Shown piece after piece: positions 56,368 through 64,000 of a DNA stretch of 64,000 nt. The first letter of the stretch is position 1, and the number at the start of each line of letters is the position of its first letter. Source of the stretch: Proteles cristata cristata (taxonomy: Eukaryota; Chordata; Mammalia; Carnivora; Hyaenidae); the NCBI GenBank assembly GCA_017311185.1, contig JAESUZ010000968.1, forward strand, positions 310,001 through 374,000. Reading direction: 5' to 3'. The notes under the pieces are model-generated. The model was not told where the DNA came from and did no database searches. It was given only the letters and a program-made list of their open reading frames with translations. The position numbers and the translations under genes were made by a program.

Positions 56368-56592
56368 TTCCTTTCTAATTTTTTAAAATGTTTTATTTAT
56401 TCTTAAGAGAGACACACAGAGCATGAGTGGGTAAGGGGCAGAACGAGAGAGCGACACACAGAATCCGAAGCAGCTACAGGCTCTGAGCTGCCAGCACAGA
56501 GCCTGACGCAGGCCTTGAACTCACAAGCCCTGAGATCATGACCTGAGCTGAAGTTGGACGCCCAACCGACTGAGCTCCCCAGGCACCCCAAC
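56368..56592 (-). mobile_element. CAN-SINE with TSD
   Basis: Exact AGATCAATGTTTC on both sides (56355-56367 and 56593-56605). Confidence 0.95.
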
Positions 56593-56605
56593 AGATCAAT
56601 GTTTC

Positions 56606-57500
56606 AATTACCCTGCAGTCTCAGGGAATTAAACTTTACATAAGTGGTTCTCCCAGATAATGGATGTTTATTTTCGTTAAGTCCCCTGGCTTGGCTGTAC
56701 CCACCAGGGGCAAGCCGGTGGGGGCAGGGTGGGGAGGAGGCGGGGTCCCCTTGGGGGTCTGTCAGGCCAGAAAGTGCTAATGCACCTGCCCAGCAGCAGA
56801 GCGTCCCCTGGGGGCATTTCTGCCCCCTCTTCCGGCTCATTCCAGAGCTTACTGGCCTCCTCTCCCTCCCTCCTGTCTGCCCCAGGAGCTCTCATCTGGT
56901 CTTTCTAATCTGCCGTCTGTTAGCCGGAGGATTAACTGAATTTTGCCTGAGGGAAGAAAGCAGCCAAGCTTATTAAATCACAGCCAGGCTCTGTACACAA
57001 CTCTAAAGCAGTCGGCTCGGGGCAAAGTGCAAGAACTTAAACGGGTGTGTCCTCTCTCTACTAGTTTATAGTCCGAGGCCCAGACTAGTGACTGTAAACG
57101 GGCAATCCTGACCCCAGGAGGGCAACGAGGAGGGGCCCGCAGCAAGGCGGGGGGCAGACAGGAGGTGGGGAGCAAGGGAGAAAGATTTCCCCTTCCCTCC
57201 TCCTAGCTCTTCCGCGGGACCCTCCTTTCTGCCAGGCCCGGGCTCTGGGCTGGGCGATCCCAGGCAGACTCCAGAGAACAGAGGGCAGCTTGGCCACGGG
57301 GAGTCGGGGGAGGGGGGCACCTTGGCCGGGCAGCTGCCTCGCAGGTCCCCCATCCGCCGGGATGGGGGGTGGGATCAGGCCCCTGATCTCACACACCCAA
57401 GAGGAATTGTTTCCCCGTGTGAAAGGAAACAGGTTCAAGGGCACCAATGGCACTCATCTTCACAGGAAAACCACGGAAGCAGCCCAGGTGGCCTAGGAGA
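56606..57500. other. Intron DNA without recognised repeats
   Basis: No exon found. 56900-57010 is unique and AT-richer (CTTATTAAATCACAGCCAGG) and might be a conserved intronic element. Confidence 0.45.
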
Positions 57501-57504
57501 GCAG

Positions 57505-57735
57505 AGCAGGTGAATCCATCGTGGTGCAGGCACCCGACGGACTCCCACGGAGCAGTGAAAACAAAGGAGCACAGCCTCACATTTCAGGGTTCTGTTACAC
57601 AAGGTCAAGTGAAAAGAGCAAGTCCAGACTTGATACATGAGAACATGCCTCGCTTATAAAAGGGAAAAGCAAGCGAGATGAAACAATTTTGGTTTAGGCA
57701 AACGTTGCATGCAAGGAAGCCATCTATGAAGTCAC
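57505..57735 (+). mobile_element. L1M-type fragment, sense
   Basis: GGACTCCCACGGAGCAGTGA and AAGGTCAAGTGAAAAGAGCA resemble an old L1M 3' UTR. Confidence 0.5.
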
Positions 57736-57743
57736 TTTGTGGG

Positions 57744-57985
57744 GGGCACCTGGGTGGCTCCGTCGGTTAAACATCCGATTCTGGCTCAAGTCATGATCTT
57801 ATTTATAGTTTGTGAGTTCAAGCCCCGCGTTAGGCTCTGTGCTGACAGCTCAGAGCCTGGAGCCTACTTCAGATTCTGTGTGTGTGTGTGCGTGCGCGTG
57901 TCTGTCTCTCTCTCTCTCTCCACCCCTTCCCCACTTGCACTCTGTGTCTCTCTCAAAAACAAATATTTTAAAAAATTACTTAAAA
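57744..57985 (+). mobile_element. CAN-SINE
   Basis: Complete copy with (GT)n(GC) variation in the pyrimidine part. Confidence 0.92.
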
Positions 57986-57996
57986 AATCGACTTGT

Positions 57997-58211
57997 GGGG
58001 CGCCTGGGTGGCTCAGTCAGTTGGGTGCCTGACTTCGGCTCAGGTCATGATCTCACGGTTCGTGGGTTCGAGCCCCGCGTCAGGCTCTGTGCTGACAGTT
58101 CAGAGCCTGGATCCTGTTTCAGATTCTGTATCTCCCTCTCTCTCTGACCTTCCCCTGCTCACGCTCTCTCTCTCTCTCTCTCAGAAATGAATAAAACATT
58201 AAAAAAATGAA
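57997..58211 (+). mobile_element. CAN-SINE with TSD
   Basis: Inserted next to the previous tail; AAATCGACTTGTG and AAGTTGACTTGTG flank it. Confidence 0.93.
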
Positions 58212-58225
58212 AAAAGTTGACTTGT

Positions 58226-58635
58226 GAGCAATAACTGTATCATGAGGAAGAAGAGCCACAAAAGATATTTTTGGGGAATTTGAATACGGAGTGTATAGTA
58301 AATGATAGGGAGTTATTACACTTCCAAGTGTTGTAACAGCGCCGTGGATGTGTAAAAGAACATTCTGAGATGTGGGAGGCATGTGCTGTATTTAGGCACA
58401 AACGAGTCAAGATGTCTGCAACTCTTTTCGAGTGGAGAAAGAAACAGAGACAGACATAATTGGGGCAGGGTCTCGGGGGAGGAGAGGGAGGGAGGAAGGG
58501 AAGGAAACATGGCAAAATGTTAAGAAATACTGAATCCAGAGAAAGGATATACTATTATAATACACTCATTACACTATTCTTTCTCTTTTTTTCCCGCATT
58601 TTTGAAACTTTAGAGGAAATAACAAGAGAACGACA
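58226..58635 (+). mobile_element. Old LINE-type 3' end
   Basis: TTTTTGGGGAATTTGAATAC, TCAAGATGTCTGCAACTC, GGCAAAATGTTAAGAAATAC and TTACACTATTCTTTCTC follow a common old mammalian repeat (probably L1M). Includes (GGGA)n near 58480. Confidence 0.5.
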
Positions 58636-58826
58636 AACACAGGCGCACCCCGGAGACACTGTGGGTTCTGTTCCAGACCACTGCAATCAAACAAGTCAAA
58701 CGAACGTTTGGTTTCCTAGCGCATACAAACCTTATGTTTACAGTATACCGTAGTCTATGAAGTGTGCAATAATAGCATTAGCTCTAAAAAAACCAATGGA
58801 CACGCCTTAATTAAAAAATATTTTAG

Positions 58827-59272
58827 GAGCGCCTGGGTGGCTCAGCCGGCTTAGTGTCTGACTTCGGCTCAGGTCACGATCTCATGGTTCGTGGGGTTGA
58901 ACCCTGCGTTGGATTTTGCATGGATGGTGTGGAGCCGGCTTTTTAATTTTTTTTATTTCAAAGAATTTTTTTTATGTTTATTTATTTTTGAGAGAGTGAC
59001 AGAGCGTGAGCAGGGGAGGGACAGAGAGAAAGGGAGACACGGTATCTGGAGCAGGCTCCAGGCTCTGAGCTGTTAGCAAAGCCTGACTCAGGGCTTGAAC
59101 CCATAAGCCATGTGACCACAACCTGAGCTGAAGTCGGACACTTAACTGAGTCACTCAGGTGCCTTGAGGAGCCTGCTATGAATTCTCTGTCCCCCCCATG
59201 CCCCCCCCGTCTCTCTGCCCCTCCCCTGCTCACCCTCTCCCTCTCTCAAAAATAAACATTAAAAAGATTTTT
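58827..59272 (+). mobile_element. CAN-SINE split by another SINE
   Basis: Head at 58827-58939, CT region and tail at 59167-59272 (GGAGCCTGCTATGAATTCTC onward). It lies inside the Tigger1 copy. Confidence 0.88.
58940..59166 (-). mobile_element. CAN-SINE nested in SINE nested in Tigger1
   Basis: Reverse copy; GGAGCCGGC and GGAGCCTGC mark its edges. Confidence 0.9.
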
Positions 59273-59399
59273 TAAATTAGTTTAAAAAATACTTTATTGT
59301 TTTATAGTCCCCTTTTTTTCCTTCAGTGCAAAAAAGGAGGTTTTACTAAAGCACAGGGACAGGAAAGCACAGGGACAGGATTCATGGGCAAAAAGAGCT

Positions 59400-59510
59400 G
59401 CTTTTTTTTTTTTTTTTTAAGGAATCCCCACACCCAACACGGGGCTTGAACTCACAACTCCAAGATCAAGAGCTGCACACTCCACCAACGGAACCAGCCA
59501 GGTGTCTCAA
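59400..59510 (-). mobile_element. Older short CAN-SINE
   Basis: Reverse copy with poly(T) at left (ACACGGGGCTTGAACTCACA), inside Tigger1. Confidence 0.83.
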
Positions 59511-59776
59511 AGACTTTACTGCTAAAAACCACTAACCATCCTCTGAGCTTCCAGCAAGCCATCACCACTGATGACAGATCACCACAGCAAAGGTAATAAA
59601 TAAAACGTCCGAAATACCACATGAATGACCAAAATGTGACACAGAGACACAACGTGAGCAAATGCCATTGGAAGGAGGGTGCTGACGAACTTGCCTGACA
59701 CGGGGCTGCCCCAAACCGTCAATGTGCAAAATGTGCAGTTTCTGCAAAGTGCAATAAAATAAAGCGTGACTGTATA

Positions 59777-60455
59777 TAGTCGTTCCCCCCGCCCGATCCT
59801 TGGGGGTTACTTTCCAGGCCCCCCAGTGCCTGCCTGAAACCGTGGATAGTACTGAACCTTGTATACTTGAGAGGTTCTTCCCTATACACACATACCTATT
59901 ATATAGTTTAAATTTAATTATTTACCATTTATTTACTTCCGAAGACAGAGTGTGAGCAGGGGAGGGACACAGAGAGAGGGAGTCACAGAATTCAAAGTAG
60001 GCTGCAGGCTCTGGGCTGGCTGTCAGCACAGAGCCCGATGAGGGGCTCGAACTCACGAACCTCGAGATGATGATCTGAGCAGAAGTCAGACGCTTAACCG
60101 ACTGAGCGACCCAGGCACCCCGATAAAGTTTAATTTATAAATGAGGCACAGTAAGAGGCGAACAATAATGATAAAATAGAACTGCAACAATATACTGCAA
60201 CAAAAGTCGTGTGAATGTGCTCTCTCACCCTATTTTAGGGCACTGTACTCCCCCTTCCTGCGAGGATGTGAGATGATAAAATGCCTCCGCAGGAAGAGGA
60301 GGTGAGATGAGTGATGGAGGCGCTATGATGTGGCGTCGGGCTACTATAGACCATCTGACGATCTATCAGGACAGTCCTCTGTTTCTGGACCACAGCTGAC
60401 CCCGGGTGGCCCAAATGTGGAAAATGAAATTGCAGATAAGGGGGGACAGCTGTAT
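59777..60455 (+). mobile_element. Tigger2-like Tc1/mariner MITE
   Basis: Ends AGTCGTTCCCCCC and GGGGGGACAGCTGTA are inverted termini next to TA. GGTTACTTTCCAGGCCCCCC, GAGATGATAAAATGCCTCC and GGGCTACTATAGACC are typical of a Tigger-type MITE. The subfamily is uncertain. Confidence 0.75.
59923..60121 (-). mobile_element. CAN-SINE inside the MITE
   Basis: Reverse copy ending CCGACTGAGCGACCCAGGCA; ATAGTTTAAATTTAAT and ATAAAGTTTAATTTAT flank it. Confidence 0.9.
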
Positions 60456-60459
60456 TTGT

Positions 60460-60765
60460 TCTGGGGAGAGAGGAAGGCAGGATGAGGGGGCGGGGGGGGG
60501 CATGTTACTGGTGCTGTTCGAATCCTTGGCTGGTGGTGGGCTCATGAGGTTCACTGTAGTATTTATTAACAAGTAGACACATCAGCAAGAACACAAATGA
60601 AAATGCAAACAAATGAGTGCTATGTGCAATGTCGTATCCTAAACTGGATTCGGGGACATATGAAACAGTGGAGAAACTCATGAAATCTAAATATAAAGCT
60701 TACAGTTTAGTTAATTGTACTGTACAGATCAATGTGAATTTCTTAGTTTTGACGAAGGTACGTCG
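60460..60765. other. Intron DNA, unassigned
   Basis: Contains a G-rich run at 60486-60502. No exon or repeat recognised. Confidence 0.5.
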
Positions 60766-60995
60766 GGGGCACCTAGGTGGCTCAGGCGGTTGGGTGTCTG
60801 ACTCTGGATTTCAGCTCAGGTCATGATCTCACGGTTCGTGGGATGGAGGCCCACGTCGGGCTCTGTGCTGACAGCTAGCTCAGAGCCTGGAGCCTGCTTC
60901 AGATTCTGTGTCTCCCTCTCTCTCTGCCCCTCCCCTGCTCACACTGTCTCTCTCTCAGAAATAAATTAAAACAAAACATTAAAATTTTTTTAAAA
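60766..60995 (+). mobile_element. CAN-SINE
   Basis: Complete older-type copy with an AATTAAAACAAAACATT tail. Confidence 0.92.
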
Positions 60996-60999
60996 AAAT

Positions 61000-61585
61000 A
61001 ATAAATTAATTCAGGTAAAAAAAGACGCCCTCCTGCAGGCCTACGGCTTGAACCTATCAGCCAGGCTTAGCAGAGAGAGAACCGAGTTTTCTCACGGAGG
61101 TTCATCAGGGCAGGCAATCCTGGGGCCATCGGGCCCCTCTGGAGGGAAGTCACATCCTTCTCTCCTGTACCTTCCTCTGACTTCCCAGCCGCACCGACGG
61201 GGCGGGGCCCTGACCCAAGGCCAGCCACGCCCCAGGCTGAACTGTGGCCACGCCCAGCCAGGCGCGGAAGGCCATGCACACCTTAGTGCCTAATGAGCAG
61301 GACAAGAGGCTCTTTCCTCCTGGGAAAGACAGATTTGGGCAGTTGAGGCACAGGCAGGGGCTCAGAGAAACACCCGGGGGCCGGGGGGCCGATTTCGAGG
61401 ACACACTCCGAGGCTGATACAACAGCAGCCCAATCTACAGCCAGACATGAGGCCGCTCGCTCCCTGTTGGCAGAGCCGTCTGTTTTCATAGGTCTGCTTG
61501 TGATTGAAACCCCAGTGCCTATGATTATGGCCCAAACCACAGATACTCAGTAAAGACTTGCTAGAGAACTCAGGCTCTTGTGTGC
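61000..61585 (+). other. Intron DNA with L2-like end
   Basis: 61497-61575 (CCCCAGTGCCTATGATTATG ... CTCAGTAAAGACTTGCTAG) resembles the L2 3' end. The remainder is unassigned. Confidence 0.4.
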
Positions 61586-61589
61586 TGGG

Positions 61590-61795
61590 TACTGTTCCTT
61601 AGAGCTTTGCATGGATTCATTCGCTTAAGCCTTCCAACAACCCTCTGTGAGTACATCCATTTTACAGATGCAGAAACTGAGGCACAGAGAGGAAGCAAGT
61701 TGGCCCAGGGGACACGGCGAGTGCGTGGGCGCTGGGACTTACCCAGACTTCTGTGTCCAAACGCTAGGCTTATGATCATGCTGACTCCTTCTTAG
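61590..61795 (-). mobile_element. MIR SINE (MIRb-like), antisense
   Basis: AACAACCCTCTGTGAGTACA, TTTACAGATGCAGAAACTGA and GGCACAGAGAGGAAGCAAG are textbook antisense MIR. Confidence 0.92.
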
Positions 61796-61799
61796 AACC

Positions 61800-62360
61800 T
61801 GGTTTCTAAACGTCGGGGGAGGGGCGGGGAGAGCGGGTCCTTGTACACTGTCCACACTGCCGTCCTTTCTCTGCATTGCTGCACCTGCAACCCCCACACC
61901 CATGTTTCCACCTGCTGCCTGGAGCGCCTCTAACTCTGCACACCCCCAAACAGCCTCGCAGCCGTCCCTCATCTCGGGGCTTCAGGCCCCCGCCTTCCAC
62001 CTGCTTGCTCAAACCTGGGCTGCCTCTAACCCCACAGCAGGCTGAACAGCGGCCCCAGGCTGTCCACGTCCCTGGCCCCCAGGGCCCGTGACTCTGTTCC
62101 TTTATGTGGCAGGAGACACTGGCTGCTGTGATTGAGGTAAAGCTCTTGAGGTGGGGAGGGTATCCTGCATTATTCGTAAGCACAAGAGACCTTATAAGGA
62201 GGTAGGAAAGTCAAAGGCAGGAGCTGGGCCAAGAGGAGCCCTGAAGCTGGAGGAGGGGCCACAAGCTGAGGAATGCGGGCGGTTTCTAGAAGCTGGGAGA
62301 GAGGAGGCAGAGTTCTGCCCTCAGAGCCTGCTGATACCTGACCTGAGCCCTTTAAGACTC
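61800..62360. other. Intron DNA, unassigned
   Basis: No exon or repeat recognised; ends in a G run at 62363-62386. Confidence 0.5.
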
Positions 62361-62387
62361 CTTTGGGGGTGGGGGGGGGTGGGGGCG

Positions 62388-62511
62388 GACGCCTGGGTGG
62401 CTCAGTCGGTTAAGCGGCCAGGTGACTCTTGGTTTCAGCTCAGGTCATGATCTCACAGTTCCTGAGTTCGAGCCCCTCGTTGGGCTGTGCGCTGACAGCT
62501 CCGAGCCTCCT
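62388..62511 (+). mobile_element. CAN-SINE, 3'-truncated
   Basis: tRNA-like head to GCTGACAGCTCCGAGCC; CT region and tail absent. Confidence 0.88.
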
Positions 62512-63165
62512 ATACTCCTCCAGAGGGGGCCACTGGGGAGCAATCACTGCTCAGGCCCTGACCTCATCTCTGGGCCCTGTGGAGTCTTCATGGCCACAAG
62601 GGGAGAAGGTTCTGCCCTGGGGAGAAACGGGGTTTTCCACCCCGCTCCGGGGCTGCCATCCCCTCCTGGTTCCCCTTAGTCTGGCCAAACTCCTTATCTC
62701 ACTGACCCACAAAGGACGACTGAAGGGCACCAAGGACCACAGCCCTGTGACTCGCCTCCCTCCTGATGATGTCATTCTGTTGTAGGGCTTTAAATACTGG
62801 CAGCAAGCTTGTGACTCCCCAGCTGATACTTCAAGTTCAACTGCTCCTTTTGGATCCAGTGCATCCAAATGCTACTGGAGGACACCCCAGACTCAACACA
62901 ACACAAACCAAGTGCCTGATACTCGACCCCCGCACCCCTCCCCATCCCTGCCGACTCCTCCTGCACCCGCCCCCTCTTGGCTACTTCTGAGGTCAATGGG
63001 GACTCCAGCAAATTCGGTTGGCTTTAGCTACCAACTAGGCCTGGAGCGGCTGACTTCCCACTGTCCTCACCACTCCCGCCAGGGGCGCCACCCCTGGGTT
63101 GTGACTTCCACCTCCCTCTGTCTCTTCCTGCTTCCAGCCCGTCTGTCCTCACCCAGCAGCCAGAG
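62512..63165. other. Intron DNA, unassigned
   Basis: No exon recognised. The frames here are short and unsupported. Confidence 0.5.
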
Positions 63166-63169
63166 GGAC

Positions 63170-63690
63170 TCAGTTCAGTCCTAAATTGGATTCTGTCTCT
63201 CCCCTGCTCAGAGAGCAGGCCCCAGTGAATTGGCTCACAGTGAACTGAGCAGAAGTCGATGTTCTCATCCAGCCTCACATCATCTGCCGCCTCTCCCCAC
63301 TTCCACCCTCATCTCCTACCTTATTCCTCCGGCACCCTGGCAGGTGACCCCAGGGCCTTTGCAATTTTCCTCTCTGCCTGCGCTGCTCTTCCCTAGGCCC
63401 CTGGCCCATGACAGCCTGCTCTGAGTATTACTCAAAGGCCCTCCCTGACCACCACCTCGCTCATGTCATAACCCCCTAAAAATAAACACCACCTCTCCCA
63501 TCTGCTTCCCTGCTTCTCCTGAGCAAGCATCGAATGTACTTTACATTTTGTGCGTTATTCTCTGCATCCACACCAGAAGGTCAGCTCCATGAGGCAGGGC
63601 TTTTTTTTTTTTTTTTTACTTGGTGGTGCTCAAAAGCCTAGCACCAGCCCACAGACACCCTGGAACCGTTCACGGACAAAGTAATACATC
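63170..63690 (+). mobile_element. L2 LINE 3' end
   Basis: CAGGGCCTTTGCAATTTTCC, CAAAGGCCCTCCCTGACC, GTCAGCTCCATGAGGCAGGG and GCTCAAAAGCCTAGCACC are L2 hallmarks in sense order. An 18-T run interrupts it at about 63601. Confidence 0.8.
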
Positions 63691-64000
63691 TGGGCTCCCA
63701 AAGGGGACTGTCGTGGTCCCCCATGCCTGGGGTCTTCAGAAGGTTAGGGCTGCATGTCCCCTACCCCCACCTCCCACCAGGAGGCCTCTTGTCACCGGAC
63801 CCCTCCCCAGGAGGTTGGAAAGATGGAGCCCACCCAGTCAACCATACGCGGGGAGCTTAGTGCCTTGCCCCCACTCTCGTGGCTCAAAGATGCATTTATC
63901 AGTCAGCGAGAAACTTCTGTTCGCTGTGGTGCCTGTTGATCCTTCGAGCCCATGTCCTTCCAGCCCAAATACAGGTGCTGGTTGTTCCTGTGAGCTCAGG
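63691..64000. other. Intron DNA, unassigned
   Basis: No exon or repeat recognised up to the window edge. Confidence 0.5.

Larger units (their letters stand above)
58640..59770 (+). mobile_element. Tigger1-like Tc1/mariner MITE
   Basis: Left end CAGGCGCACCCCGGAGACAC and right end AATAAAATAAAGCGTGACTG are Tigger1 termini. Inside, GTTTACAGTATACCGTAGTC and CCAAAATGTGACACAGAGAC are Tigger1 too. Most of the transposase region is missing, so it is a non-autonomous internal-deletion copy. Interrupted by CAN-SINEs. Confidence 0.88.

Overview
The window is mammalian nuclear DNA from a carnivore, most likely a cat (Felidae) or another feliform. About 100 copies of a tRNA-Lys-derived CAN-SINE (SINEC_Fc-like) mark it. 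Each copy has a tRNA-like head ending near GGCTCAGTCGGTTAAG, a CT-rich middle and an AATAAAACATTAAAA tail, and many are flanked by 12-17 bp target-site duplications (TSDs). Nearly every open frame in the window is a translation of a SINE, a microsatellite or GC-rich non-coding DNA.

One protein gene can be named with confidence. The last five coding exons of GTF2IRD1 lie on the minus strand between 45377 and 51885. They encode the final TFII-I-type (GTF2I) repeat, a KRKRKR basic cluster followed by a poly-serine run, and the C-terminal peptide ending PGPLNY. All junctions are GT-AG and all reading phases agree. DNA from 51886 to 64000 is intron of the same gene, and the preceding exon lies beyond the right edge. 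In mammals the locus is the Williams-Beuren region (CLIP2 - GTF2IRD1 - GTF2I). Everything left of about 45.2 kb is therefore expected to be the GTF2IRD1-GTF2I intergenic region, with GTF2I just beyond the left edge.

Layout: 1-42 kb is AT-richer and crowded with SINEs, often nested, over older L1, LTR and MIR relics. Three SINE-free islands stand out: 5.7-6.5 kb, 21.7-24.0 kb and 31.2-33.1 kb. From 42.3 to 49.3 kb the DNA is GC-rich and almost free of young SINEs. This stretch holds a strong CpG island (about 43.0-43.65 kb) and the GTF2IRD1 3' exons. From 49 to 64 kb, intronic DNA carries MIR, MLT1-like LTR, L1, L2 and two Tc1/mariner-class MITEs (Tigger1-like and a second Tigger-like), with scattered SINEs.

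The best leads are: the CpG island with YY1- and ETS-type sites downstream of GTF2IRD1; two unassigned exon-like signals on the minus strand (5861-5959 and 23149-23350) inside SINE-free islands; and a pair of 'tail-only' insertions, a 201-bp homopyrimidine tract and a poly(A) run, each bounded by a perfect TSD-like repeat although no element body is present. Repeat family names come from recognising consensus-like sequence by eye. Boundaries are good to a few bases where a TSD is given and about 10-30 bases elsewhere.
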